A stretch of DNA of 64,000 nucleotides from CAYNVQ01 sp964400735 (GTDB lineage: Bacteria > Acidobacteriota > Aminicenantia > Aminicenantales > Aminicenantaceae), in contig CAYNVQ010000005.1 of assembly GCA_964400735.1 (NCBI GenBank), positions 62,001 to 126,000 on the forward strand, in the 5' to 3' direction. Below are positions 24,610-33,402 of this stretch, piece by piece. Within the stretch, counting starts at the first letter, position 1, and the number at the start of each line of letters is the position of its first letter. The notes beneath the pieces are model-generated. The model did no database searches. It was not told the DNA's origin and saw only the letters and a list, made by a program, of their open reading frames with translations. A program made the position numbers and the translations under genes.

Positions 24610-24751
24610 ACGATTATTATTCCTCAATTTTCTCATAGCTCAATCGCAGCATCCGTTGATTTTCTTTAATTAACCCGCTCTCCAATATTTAAAATAATTT
24701 CACGACATAAAAGGCCATCCTGATGGCTCTGGGGTGAATTGTGGATAAATA

Positions 24752-24786
24752 TTGACAGCAGATTCTGAAAGTTATAAGTTTATAAC
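24752..24786 (+). promoter_or_regulatory. Possible promoter with 16-bp palindrome
   Basis: TTGACA at 24752-24757 and TATAAG at 24773-24778 are separated by 15 bp, slightly short. The -10 lies inside the palindrome GTTATAAGTTTATAAC (24771-24786, 7-bp arms), which could be an operator. The coding start is at 24817. Confidence 0.4.
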
Positions 24787-24816
24787 AATGATTGATCGCC
24801 AGAGTAAGGGGGCAAA

Positions 24817-27513
24817 ATGACGAAACTCATCACAAAAACTCTTTTTATTCTCGTTTTCTTTCTCTCCCTTTTATTCCAACCTTCATTTACCCAGATTCAT
24901 GTCCCACGCTTGAGACCTCAACGAGCAGCAGATATTCAGGACACATCCAAGAAATTACAGGGAAAACAAGAGGCATCCGATGAAATGCTGCAGTTTAAAT
25001 CAGGAGGACACCTCCTTGGATTCCGGAAGGGGGATGTTTTTATTGCCTCGGGTGACCATGCTTTAAGGATCGAGTTTGTCGACAGCAGGCCTGTCTCTCC
25101 GGTGACCGATGAGATCGCTTTGGATACAGTTAAAGATTCTAAATATGAAACGCCTTTGGGGCGGATTATCTACAAGGATCTGTGGGATGGTGTGACCCTT
25201 GTGTATAAGAAGCACAGCAGTGGAGTGGTCAAGAGCACCTATAAAGTACAGCCTTCTTGTGTTGGGTCCTCGGGTCCTGTAGACCGGATTCGGCTGCGTT
25301 ACAATGTGCCTGTGGGGGTGGATGGAGCAGGAGACCTGATATTTTCGTTCGAGACAGGCAAGATGAGAGAGTCCCGGCCTGTGGCCTGGCAGGAGATCGA
25401 GGGGAAGCGCATACCTGTGGAGGTCTCTTTCCGCTCCTTAGGCAAATATGAAGTGGGCTTCAGGTTAGGGCCATATGACCCGCTGACTCCGCTGGTGATC
25501 GATCCTATAATGAACTGGAATACTTTTTTAGGATCAACTGACATCGACGATCTTTTTGGCATAACATTGGATACAAGCGGGAATATCTATGTGGCGGGCT
25601 CGAGCAAAGCAACATGGGGCTCACCGGTTAATCCTTACCCTGGAGGCCTCATCGATGCTTTTGTTGCTAAACTCGATAGCGGAGGAGTCCTTCAGTGGAA
25701 CACATTCATGGGTTCTTCAGGCGCCGCTGTAGGTATGAGTGGTTGCGCAGGCATAACTGTGCACTCAAATGGAAACATCTATGTGGTGGGGACTAGCACG
25801 GAGGCTTGGGGAATGCCGATCAATCCCTTTTCTGGAACGCATGACGCTTTTGTCGCTAAACTCAATAAAAACGGGGTGCTTTTGTGGCACACTTTCATGG
25901 GGTCTGCTGAAGGGACTGATAGTGGCCATGCCATAGCTTTGGACAGTAGTGAGAATGTCTATGTGATAGGGACTAGCTATAAGAGTTGGGGCACCCCAAT
26001 CAATGCTCATGCTGGATATAATGATGCTTTTGTTGCTAAGCTTAACAGCAACGGGGCACGACAGTGGAATACATTCATGGGATCACAAGCAAGCCTTGAG
26101 GGTGGCTCTGGCATAGCTTTAGACACAGATGGGAATGTTTATGTTACTGGGTATAGCTGTGATACCTGGGGAACGCCAATCAATCCTTATGCTGGTGGTT
26201 GGTACGAAGATGCCTTTGTCGCGAAGCTTAATAACAGCGGAATCCTTCAGTGGAACACGTTCATGGGCACGTTAGCCATTGATTACGGAGACGCCCTTGC
26301 CTTGGATAAAACTGGTAATATCTATTTTGTTGGCTCATGGGAGCTTATTGATGGTAAATTTGGACCGGTAGAAGGCGATGCCTTTGTTGCCAAGCTTGAT
26401 AGCGGCGGAGTCCTTCAATGGAACACCATCATGGCGGGGGCGGGTGTAGATTATTGTAAAGGCATATCCATCGATACGAGTGGGAATATCTACGTGGCGG
26501 GCTCGAGCAAAGCAACATGGGGAGTTCCGATTCATTCCCATTCTGGAAGTTACGATGCCTTTATCGCGAAGCTTAATAGTAGTGGAGCCCTTCGGTGGAA
26601 CACATTCATGGGCTCATTATACTCTGATCGTGGTTACGCTATAGACATGGATACGAGCCATAATATCTATGCAGCTGGTGATAGTTCTGCAACCTGGGGC
26701 TCGCCTATCAATTCACACTCAGGAAGCAGCGATGGCTTCGTCGCAAAAATTATTGAACCATGTGTATATATTTTTGACGGTCATGATTTCAATGGGAACG
26801 GCTCAACTGACGCATCTGTTTTCAGACCATCAAATGGTAAATGGTATCTCAAAGGAATAGGGAGTTATTTTTGGGGCGGGGCTGGTGATATCCCTGTGAA
26901 TGGTGATTACAATGGAGATGGTACCACTGATGTCGCTGTGTGGAGACCATCTAATGGAAAGTGGTATCTAAGAGGCATAGGAGAAGCAAGTTGGGGGGGC
27001 CCAAGTGATATTCCTGTGCCCGGTAACTATAATGGGGATATCAATGGGACGACTGATATCGCTGTGTGGCGTCCTTCCAATGGACGTTGGTACATAAAAG
27101 GAGTTGGAGGTCTTGTTTGGGGAACAGCAGGAGATATTCCCGTTCCTGGGGACTACAACGGAGATGGTAAGACAGACATTGCGGTCTGGAGGCCTTCGAA
27201 CGGGAAATGGTACATCAAGGGCGTTATCGGTTTGATTTGGGGCGGGGCAGCCGATATACCCGTGCCAGCAGACTACAATGGCGACGGGAAGACTGACATC
27301 GCTGTATGGAGACCGTCTAATGGAAGATGGTACATTAAAGGAGTGGCAGGATCAATTTGGGGAGCGGCAGGAGATGTCCCTGTTCCAGGAGACTACAATG
27401 GAGATGGGAAGACGGACATTGCAGTCTGGAGACCGTCGAATGGTAAATGGTATATCAAAGGGATAGGCGGTTACATCTGGGGTGTACTAGGGGACATTCC
27501 CTTAGTGCGATAA
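24817..27513 (+). CDS. Exported SBBP beta-propeller protein with six-repeat C-terminal domain
   Basis: An 898-residue protein. The signal peptide is about 1-26 (MTKLITKTLFILVFFLSLLF). An N-terminal DUF7948-like domain (about 60-230, FKSGGHLLGFRKGDVF, GRIIYKDLWDGVTLVYKKH, LVIDPIMNWNTFLG) leads into SBBP-type propeller repeats (about 230-650): a repeating unit GNIYVAGSS..TWG.P...........DAFVAKL..NG.LQWNTFMGS. The last ~240 residues are the RPSNGxWYIKG six-repeat domain with calcium-type loops, ending GDIPLVR. Its ribosome site is AAGGGGG. Its first 12 residues and its last 240 closely match the gene at 27735, while the middle differs. A large extracellular or cell-surface adhesin-like protein is inferred. 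Confidence 0.82.
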   Translation: MTKLITKTLFILVFFLSLLFQPSFTQIHVPRLRPQRAADIQDTSKKLQGKQEASDEMLQFKSGGHLLGFRKGDVFIASGDHALRIEFVDSRPVSPVTDEIALDTVKDSKYETPLGRIIYKDLWDGVTLVYKKHSSGVVKSTYKVQPSCVGSSGPVDRIRLRYNVPVGVDGAGDLIFSFETGKMRESRPVAWQEIEGKRIPVEVSFRSLGKYEVGFRLGPYDPLTPLVIDPIMNWNTFLGSTDIDDLFGITLDTSGNIYVAGSSKATWGSPVNPYPGGLIDAFVAKLDSGGVLQWNTFMGSSGAAVGMSGCAGITVHSNGNIYVVGTSTEAWGMPINPFSGTHDAFVAKLNKNGVLLWHTFMGSAEGTDSGHAIALDSSENVYVIGTSYKSWGTPINAHAGYNDAFVAKLNSNGARQWNTFMGSQASLEGGSGIALDTDGNVYVTGYSCDTWGTPINPYAGGWYEDAFVAKLNNSGILQWNTFMGTLAIDYGDALALDKTGNIYFVGSWELIDGKFGPVEGDAFVAKLDSGGVLQWNTIMAGAGVDYCKGISIDTSGNIYVAGSSKATWGVPIHSHSGSYDAFIAKLNSSGALRWNTFMGSLYSDRGYAIDMDTSHNIYAAGDSSATWGSPINSHSGSSDGFVAKIIEPCVYIFDGHDFNGNGSTDASVFRPSNGKWYLKGIGSYFWGGAGDIPVNGDYNGDGTTDVAVWRPSNGKWYLRGIGEASWGGPSDIPVPGNYNGDINGTTDIAVWRPSNGRWYIKGVGGLVWGTAGDIPVPGDYNGDGKTDIAVWRPSNGKWYIKGVIGLIWGGAADIPVPADYNGDGKTDIAVWRPSNGRWYIKGVAGSIWGAAGDVPVPGDYNGDGKTDIAVWRPSNGKWYIKGIGGYIWGVLGDIPLVR

Positions 27514-27592
27514 GAAATTTCACCAATTCTGGAAATAAGTTAAGCCAGATATTGTTTCTAAATCATCATTTCGAAAAGATGTCAGGGATCTG
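26773..27592 (+). repeat. Shared C-terminal cassette, copy 2
   Basis: It encodes the six-repeat domain and continues about 80 nt past the stop. The downstream part (GAAATTTCACCAATTCTGGA and AAATCATCATTTCGAAAAGA) matches copy 1 just after its stop and copy 3 further on, so the duplicated unit is larger than the coding domain. Confidence 0.75.
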
Positions 27593-27734
27593 AGACAGGA
27601 AGCATTTCGGATCGAGAGATTTAAATATTTTCTTAAGTTGATTTTATTTGACGCGGCAGTATCAAGGACCAAATTCAGGATCATTGACAACAATCTTTTC
27701 GCTGTGTATATTTTTATCGAAATGGAGGGGATAA

Positions 27735-30635
27735 ATGAGCAAACTCATCACAAAAATTCTTTTTCTTTTTATCGCGTTTATCACGATTTCATTTCAAACT
27801 TCAATATCTCAAATTCGTGATCCTCTCGCTAAATCACTTAAGAAGGATACTCAGCTTCGTTATAACCAAATTCATCGGGTGCTCCGATCTATGAATACAT
27901 TGCCCTTATATTTTATCGAAAACAGGGGACAATTTGACGAGAGAGTTCGCTATCAACTGAAGCTTTCCGGGATGAATATCTGTTTTGCACCGCGAGAGAT
28001 TGACTACCAGGTTTTTCAACGGGACGAAGGAGAGGTAAGCGTTGAGAATATTCGAATGGAGTTTTTGGGGATGAATGAGGAAGCAAAGGTAGAAGCTGAG
28101 GAGGAAAGCGAAGGGAAAGTTCATTATTTTATCGGAGACGAACCGGAGAGATGGGTTCAAGGGGCTAGGACCTATAAAAGGGTGATTTACAGAGAGATTT
28201 ATCCTGGTATTGATTTAATCGTGTATGGAGGAGGGGGGAGGATAAAACATGAGTACAGAGTGAGAGCAGGAGCGGAGGTCGAAGATATTAAGATAAAGTA
28301 TGAAGGGATAAAGGGATTGAGGGTGAGTGGGGGAGGAGAATTAGAGCTTATATTGAAGAAGGGGGAATTAAGAGAAGGGATTCCGATAAGCTACCAGAGA
28401 ATCGACGGGAAAAAAGAGAAAGTTGAAAGTGGGTATAAAGTCATGGAGGATAATGTCGTAGGGTTCCGAGTGAGAGAATACAGGAAAGACAGAGAATTGA
28501 TAATCGATCCAGAGCTTTCCTATTCAACATATCTTGGGGGAACCGGTGATGATGGTGGTTATGAAATAGCGGTTGATGGAGGTGGGAATGCGTATGTAAC
28601 CGGATTTACCAGATCGACTAATTTTCCGGCCATTTCTGGTGATACAAGTTATAATGGAGGCTCTGAAGATGTCTTCATAACCAAGCTCAATTCAACGGGG
28701 TCAGCTCTTTCCTACTCCACCTATCTCGGAGGAAGTGGTTCAGATGTCGGCCATGGAATAGCGGTAGATGGGAGTGGAAATGCATACATAACAGGCAGGA
28801 CTAACTCGGGTAATTTCCCAACAACCACTGATGCGTATGATAAATTTAATAATGGTGGATCCGATGTGTTCATAACCAAGCTAAATTCAACGGGGTCGGC
28901 TCTTACCTACTCCACTTATCTTGGAGGAAGTGCTTCAGAAGGTGGCTATGGAATAGCGGTAGATGGAAGTGGAAATGCATTCATAACAGGGAACACTTAT
29001 TCTTCCGATTTTCCAACAACTGCAGGTGCTTATGATACATCCCTTAATTATAACAACGATGTATTCATAACAAAGCTCAATTCCACAGGTTCAACCCTTT
29101 CCTACTCCACTTATCTTGGAGGAAGCAGTTATGAATACGGGGAGGGGATAGCGGTAGATGGGAGTGGAAATGCCTATGTAACTGGGGGTACTTCATCCTT
29201 CGATTTTCCTGCAACTTTCGGCGCTTATGATACGATTCATAGTGGTGACAACGATGTATTCATAACAAAACTCAATTCCACAGGTTCAGCCCTTAGCTAT
29301 TCAACTTTTCTTGGAGGAGGAAATGCAGAGCGTGGTTATGGAATAGCGGTAGATGGGAGTGGAAATGCTTATGTAAACGGAAATACTTGGTCCGCTGATT
29401 TTCCGACCACTCCGGGCGGCTATGATCCGAGTCATAATGGTGGAAATGATGTATTCATAACAAAGCTCAATTCCACCGGCTCGGTTCTTTCCTATTCGAC
29501 CTTTCTTGGAGGAAGTAATTTTGATTACGGCGAGGGAATGTCCATAGATGCAAGTGGAGACACATATGTAATCGGATATACCTCATCTTCCGATTTTCCG
29601 ACCACTCCTGGTGCTTATGATACTAGTTATAATAGTGGCTGGGATGTGTTTTTAACGAAGCTTAATTCTGCTGGTTCGGCTCTTTCCTACTCCAGTTTTC
29701 TTGGAGGGAGTGATAATGATTATTGCTGTGGTGTAGCGATAGACCGGAGTGGAAATGCCTATCTGACCGGATATACCTCATCTTCCGATTTTCCGACCAC
29801 TCCTGGTGCCTATGATACAAGCTATAATGGTGAATATATGGATGCATTCATTACCAAGATTCTCATTCCAATCCAGCTTCCTGTATTTGACTGCCACGAT
29901 TTCAATGGGAATGGCTCATCCGATGTCGCCGTTTTCAGATCATCCAACGGAAGATGGTACATAAGAGGAGTTGGCAGTTATGCGTGGGGGACTGCGGGCG
30001 ATATACCCGTTAATGGGGACTACAATGGGGACGGAAGTACTGATGTGGCTGTATGGCGCCCCTCAAATGGACGGTGGTATTTCAGAGGGATAGGAGGAAC
30101 AATTTGGGGAACAACCGGTGACATTCCTGTCCCCGGCAATTATGATGGAGATGTCAATGGGACGACAGAGGTAGCCGTGTGGAGGCCGTCGAACGGAAGA
30201 TGGTATATTAAAGGTGTAGGCAGCTATGTTTGGGGGATTGCTGGTGATATCCCGGTCCCGGGGGATTACAATGGAGATGGGAAGACAGAAATAGCGGTAT
30301 GGAGGCCAACAACCGGCAGGTGGTATATCAAAGGTGTTACAGGTTCTATGTGGGGGGCAGCAAGCGATATCCCGGTTCCAGCAGACTATAACGGAGATGG
30401 CACTATTGATATAGCCGTGTGGCGTCCAGCAAATGGCAGGTGGTACATCAAAGGCGCAGTGGGTTCAAGATGGGGAACAGGGGGAGACATCCCTTCGCCT
30501 GGAGATTACGATGGCAATGGCGTTACTGACATTGCGGTCTGGAGGCCTTCAACTGGCAGTTGGTATATCAAAGTGATAGGCGGTTACATCTGTTACATCT
30601 GGGGTACGCTTGGGGACATTCCCTTAGTACGATAA
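27735..30635 (+). CDS. Exported SBBP beta-propeller protein with DUF7948 N-domain and six-repeat C-terminus
   Basis: A 966-residue protein with GGAGGGG ribosome site and signal peptide (MSKLITKILFLFIAFITISF). The DUF7948 domain (about 55-255) is clear: FIENRGQFDERVRYQLK, YPGIDLIVYGGGGRIKHEY, ELIIDPELSYSTYLGG. Six to eight SBBP repeats follow (about 255-700) with the unit SYSTYLGGSG.D.GYGIAVDGSGNAYVTG.T.SSDFPTT.GAYD, and then the six RPSNGRWYIKG repeats. The last repeat contains a 9-bp tandem duplication (TTACATCTG twice), turning GGYIWG into GGYICYIWG. Function beyond a secreted propeller is unknown. Confidence 0.85.
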   Translation: MSKLITKILFLFIAFITISFQTSISQIRDPLAKSLKKDTQLRYNQIHRVLRSMNTLPLYFIENRGQFDERVRYQLKLSGMNICFAPREIDYQVFQRDEGEVSVENIRMEFLGMNEEAKVEAEEESEGKVHYFIGDEPERWVQGARTYKRVIYREIYPGIDLIVYGGGGRIKHEYRVRAGAEVEDIKIKYEGIKGLRVSGGGELELILKKGELREGIPISYQRIDGKKEKVESGYKVMEDNVVGFRVREYRKDRELIIDPELSYSTYLGGTGDDGGYEIAVDGGGNAYVTGFTRSTNFPAISGDTSYNGGSEDVFITKLNSTGSALSYSTYLGGSGSDVGHGIAVDGSGNAYITGRTNSGNFPTTTDAYDKFNNGGSDVFITKLNSTGSALTYSTYLGGSASEGGYGIAVDGSGNAFITGNTYSSDFPTTAGAYDTSLNYNNDVFITKLNSTGSTLSYSTYLGGSSYEYGEGIAVDGSGNAYVTGGTSSFDFPATFGAYDTIHSGDNDVFITKLNSTGSALSYSTFLGGGNAERGYGIAVDGSGNAYVNGNTWSADFPTTPGGYDPSHNGGNDVFITKLNSTGSVLSYSTFLGGSNFDYGEGMSIDASGDTYVIGYTSSSDFPTTPGAYDTSYNSGWDVFLTKLNSAGSALSYSSFLGGSDNDYCCGVAIDRSGNAYLTGYTSSSDFPTTPGAYDTSYNGEYMDAFITKILIPIQLPVFDCHDFNGNGSSDVAVFRSSNGRWYIRGVGSYAWGTAGDIPVNGDYNGDGSTDVAVWRPSNGRWYFRGIGGTIWGTTGDIPVPGNYDGDVNGTTEVAVWRPSNGRWYIKGVGSYVWGIAGDIPVPGDYNGDGKTEIAVWRPTTGRWYIKGVTGSMWGAASDIPVPADYNGDGTIDIAVWRPANGRWYIKGAVGSRWGTGGDIPSPGDYDGNGVTDIAVWRPSTGSWYIKVIGGYICYIWGTLGDIPLVR

Positions 30636-30715
30636 GGAATTTCTCCTCTAATGAAAGTGAGTTAAGCCAGATATCTGTTTATAAATCATCTTTTCGATAA
30701 GAGGTCAAGGATCTG
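29886..30715 (+). repeat. Shared C-terminal cassette, copy 3
   Basis: It encodes the six-repeat domain of the gene above plus about 80 nt of 3' flank (GTTAAGCCAGATAT, AAATCATCTTTTCGATAAGA, GGTCAAGGATCTG). Parts are nearly identical to copy 1 at DNA level, others are closer to copy 2, a mosaic pattern. Confidence 0.75.
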
Positions 30716-30992
30716 GTGAAAGGTAGATTAAGCATAAGGAAATCAAATTTCCATAAGCATCAGATTTTTATTCGGAAATTGCGGGATAAAACCCCATTTT
30801 AGGCCAAAAATAGGGAAAAATGCCGAAATTAGAAAAGGCTGAAATCTATAAAGTGGTCAAAATGTTGAAGCCTTCTCTTTAATGAATCCCGATAGACAAA
30901 TTTATTTTGAAAAAAGGCTTTATTTCGCTGAATTATATGATATTATATTAGGACCTTCTTTCAAATATGGATTCGATATTATGCGGATCGAA
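30636..30992. other. Non-coding gap after the third cassette
   Basis: The first 80 nt are the conserved cassette flank. The remainder is AT-rich. An open frame from 30882 runs into the PilZ gene but lacks a ribosome site and resembles no N-terminus, so it is treated as non-coding. Confidence 0.5.
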
Positions 30993-31283
30993 ATGAAAAG
31001 CAATATCCAAGATACCCAAAAGGAAGAAGAAAGAAGAAAATTTTTTCGTGTCGATCTGATAAAAAGGGTAAGGTATAAAATTTTGGGATTCACTTCAATC
31101 GAGTGTTTTACCCAAAACATCAGTGAGGGAGGTTTATGTCTTTTGATAGGGAAGGATCTTTTTCCTGGGATGACGGTCAAGGTCGAATTTGCTTTGCCGG
31201 GAAATAATTCTAAGATTGTTAGAGCCAATGCTGTGGTGGTTTGGCAAAGGAACTATCTCACAGGAGTTAAATTTATCTCCTGA
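30993..31283 (+). CDS. PilZ domain protein
   Basis: A 96-residue single-domain protein if started at MKSNIQDTQKEEERR, chosen because the second PilZ gene of the window begins the same way (MKNDI). The cyclic-di-GMP binding signature is complete: RRKFFR (the RxxxR element) at about 13-18 and QNISEGGLCLL (the D/NxSxxG element) at about 44-54, followed by the beta-barrel ending NYLTGVKFIS. A cyclic-di-GMP receptor role is expected for the family; the output partner is unknown. Two short perfect hairpins follow the gene. Confidence 0.78.
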   Translation: MKSNIQDTQKEEERRKFFRVDLIKRVRYKILGFTSIECFTQNISEGGLCLLIGKDLFPGMTVKVEFALPGNNSKIVRANAVVVWQRNYLTGVKFIS

Positions 31284-31311
31284 GGGGCCTGCCCCGAGAG
31301 AATAATCTCTC
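31284..31311 (+). terminator. Two small hairpins after the PilZ gene, weak terminator candidate
   Basis: GGGGCCTGCCCC (31284-31295) and GAGAGAATAATCTCTC (31296-31311) are adjacent perfect hairpins just after the stop codon. There is no T-run, so intrinsic termination is uncertain; they may only protect the 3' end. Confidence 0.3.
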
Positions 31312-31532
31312 CCTTCCGATAAATAGTAACGACGCCAATAATCCTCTACATTTTTAACTCTAATTTTGATTCAAAGCTTTACCTTTGAGAATGCTTTGTC
31401 GCGTCTCTCTAAATTTACAGCCGTTTACGATAAAGACTTGCTTTTTTCGATATCTAAAAAGTCTCGATTTTTCCTTTTAGCTTCCAGGAAACTTGCTTTA
31501 AGGTGAACTGTTTTGTACCATGAAAAGCAATT

Positions 31533-31841
31533 ATGGACCTTATTATTCGGATCAAAGAGATTAGGGGGAATTGTCCCGTATACCGGCCTGGAGATAGTTT
31601 CGAATTAATGGATGGCTATCGTCTGATAACAGAGATCCCCTTGTGCATGCATTCACTTTCGGCCATCATGCCCTATTACAACGCTCTGAGATTCTGTTCT
31701 CCTGATCAACTGGGATTATCAGGGGAGCTCGACCACTCCAAAGCTTATGTACAATGCAATGATCCCTGTTCCTATACTGGGGGAGGCACGGTGATATTTG
31801 AAATAAGCCGGTCAGGACAAAAATTGGTCAGCCAATCATAA
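31533..31841 (+). CDS. TIGR04076 family protein
   Basis: A 102-residue protein. The family pattern is visible: a Cys within the first 20 residues (GNCPVYRPGDSFEL), a central CMHSLSAIMPYYNALRF block and a late YVQCNDPCSYTGGGTVIFEI block with two more Cys. Proteins of this family are small, cysteine-containing and often encoded near redox enzymes; their function is not established. It is a single gene between a PilZ gene and a cyclase remnant. No ribosome site stands out upstream of the ATG, and an alternative short 5' extension cannot be excluded. Confidence 0.7.
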   Translation: MDLIIRIKEIRGNCPVYRPGDSFELMDGYRLITEIPLCMHSLSAIMPYYNALRFCSPDQLGLSGELDHSKAYVQCNDPCSYTGGGTVIFEISRSGQKLVSQS

Positions 31842-31904
31842 TGTCTTTATAGCTCTCTGGAATCATCCTTGAATTAAAGACTAGAGAAACCATTCCAGAG
31901 TTGA

Positions 31905-32174
31905 ATTTTCCTGGATTCTCTCCAGAGCGCACGAAGTTTCTTTCCGGGGAAACACATCACCGGAATCGCCATCTCTACGCCGGGCATCGATTACGGAAAA
32001 TCTAGAGAATTCATGGCCCAACGGATCGTGTTCACGGCTGACAAACTGGCCTTGGAGAATATCACCAACCTGGATAAGCTGCCCGCTGATGGTGCCTTGT
32101 TCTATGTCATTCCCATGCATATTGCCGATGGCACAGGAGCGCCCGCCCGCGTCTTTGCCGTGCTCCAAAAATAA
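31905..32174 (+). pseudogene. C-terminal remnant of a cyclase-family (kynurenine formamidase-like) gene
   Basis: The frame ending at the TAA 32172-32174 reads FFPGKHITGIAISTPGIDYG, then ALENITNLDKLPADGALFYV and IPMHIADGTGAPARVFAVLQ. This is the conserved C-terminal third of PF04199 cyclase/arylformamidase proteins (GIDTPSID and ENLTNLDQLP blocks). There is no start codon, a TGA closes the frame at 31902, and the catalytic HxGTHxD-type N-terminal part is missing. The gene is therefore a truncated fossil. A minus-strand open frame over the same bases (31881-32168) is only its shadow. Confidence 0.75.
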
Positions 32175-32207
32175 TCCAGGAAGACCAACAGGATAGGTCG
32201 TTATTAA

Positions 32208-32660
32208 CTACATGTGCTCTGGGGTTACCAGCCAGTCGATCTTCCACGTTTCGTCATAATCCAGAGCCAGAACTCCTGAATTTTTAAAGGTTATAATATC
32301 GCTTTTTTCCGAACCGGTGAGGAGGCGGCCAGCCAGTTTTTGAAGAAAAGGCAGATGCCCCACTATCATGATGTCCATTTTGGAGGCTGATATTTCCTCA
32401 GGAATCTTTTTTAACCTGTCGCGAGGATTTAAATCATCCCTTGCCCGTATTTTTCCACAGGCAATGGCCTCTGCTATTATTTTCGCTGTCTGTGAAGACC
32501 GAGGTTTTTCGCTATGCCAGATGGCCCCAACCTCGATACTTCTGGACTTCAAAAATTCAGCCGTCCTTTGGGTTTGTGCTTCTCCCTGTGCACTTAATGG
32601 CCTATCCGGGTTTTTCTCTCTTGGGAGGGCCAAACCGTGTTGGATGAGATAAAGTTTCAT
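32208..32660 (-). CDS. SixA-like phosphohistidine phosphatase
   Basis: A 150-residue histidine phosphatase. The catalytic histidine lies in LYLIQHGLA, where the family RHG is QHG, a substitution that is common in bacterial and archaeal SixA-like proteins. PDRPLSAQGEAQTQRTAEFL follows, then WHSEKPRSSQTAKIIAEA and the second histidine in MIVGHLPFLQKLAGRLL. SixA removes phosphate from phosphohistidine in signalling or PTS proteins; whether this one does is unproven. It is a single gene with no partner nearby. Confidence 0.82.
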   Translation of the reverse strand: MKLYLIQHGLALPREKNPDRPLSAQGEAQTQRTAEFLKSRSIEVGAIWHSEKPRSSQTAKIIAEAIACGKIRARDDLNPRDRLKKIPEEISASKMDIMIVGHLPFLQKLAGRLLTGSEKSDIITFKNSGVLALDYDETWKIDWLVTPEHM

Positions 32661-32947
32661 GGATCATTTCCCCTTTCAGAGAGTCTCCTTTATTCTATAC
32701 CAAAAATAGCTTTTGTGCAAAGGCGCTTTCCTTTTGTGAACAGAACCGTTTGTGCGGTGAAGCCTGCAGCCCTGATGAAGCTCGCATGAAAATAGCAACA
32801 AATTTCGTTTCCAGGAAGACTAAACTGTTTCCACTCCGGTTCCCTTTCCAGCGGACGTTTTTTGGCAAACCGAGGATAGTCTGTGCTATGACAGGTGACC
32901 AAAATAGAAAAGGATTATGCGATGGATTTAGTGTCCGCTTTAAAATT

Positions 32948-33250
32948 TTAGGTCAAAAATTTCACTCCGGTCAGAAATCCCTTTTCGGTTTTGCTTTGCC
33001 AGATAACCTCGACAAAAGATTCCACTTTTTTGGCTGCCTCATCCGGTAGAGTAAACTGAACTTGGAGGACAGCTCCGGGAGAAAGCTCGTTGTTCAGCAA
33101 AAGGCAGAGGCCGCCCTCACTGATGTTCTGGGTCAAGCCCACATCGCCTGCGGGCGTTAAGACCTGATAGCTGACTTCGGTCACGACTGGCTTCCGCTCA
33201 TGTTTCCGCTTTCGGTTGGAATCGGGTTTGTTCGAAATATCGTTTTTCAT
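32948..33250 (-). CDS. PilZ domain protein
   Basis: A 100-residue protein with a lysine/arginine-rich N-terminus (NRKRKHERKPV, supplying the RxxxR element) and TQNISEGGLCLLLNN as the NxSxxG element, ending GFLTGVKFLT. It is a close paralogue of the PilZ protein at 30993-31283 (the QNISEGGLCLL block is identical) but on the opposite strand. Expected to bind cyclic-di-GMP; effector function unknown. The 152-nt gap upstream separates it from a divergent oxidoreductase gene. Confidence 0.82.
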   Translation of the reverse strand: MKNDISNKPDSNRKRKHERKPVVTEVSYQVLTPAGDVGLTQNISEGGLCLLLNNELSPGAVLQVQFTLPDEAAKKVESFVEVIWQSKTEKGFLTGVKFLT

Positions 33251-33402
33251 ATTTCCCCCACTTTTTTGAGTAGTGAAACTTAAACAGTCTCCTCAAAATT
33301 CTACCAACATTTAACGGAAAAAGGAAGAAAAAATCGATATTCCATGAATAGTTCAGGGGAGGCGGTTGAGTATTCTGCCACCAAATTATAGAATAAAAAA
33401 AG

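Noticed and set aside
23830..30635. CRISPR array suggested by regularly spaced repeats
   Set aside because: The repeats are in-frame protein blades of about 100-110 bp with variable bases, not short identical repeats with unrelated spacers, and no cas gene is nearby.
30882..30992. N-terminal extension of the first PilZ protein
   Set aside because: There is no ribosome site at 30882, the residues resemble no PilZ N-terminus, and the paralogue at 32948-33250 starts at the equivalent of 30993.
31881..32168. 95-codon minus-strand open frame as a gene
   Set aside because: The plus strand over the same bases encodes a recognisable cyclase C-terminus, so this is a shadow of a pseudogene.
32690..32902. 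70-codon minus-strand frame and the overlapping 99-codon plus-strand frame (32750-33049)
   Set aside because: Neither has a ribosome site or a familiar pattern, and the plus-strand frame runs antisense into the PilZ gene. I treat the gap as non-coding.
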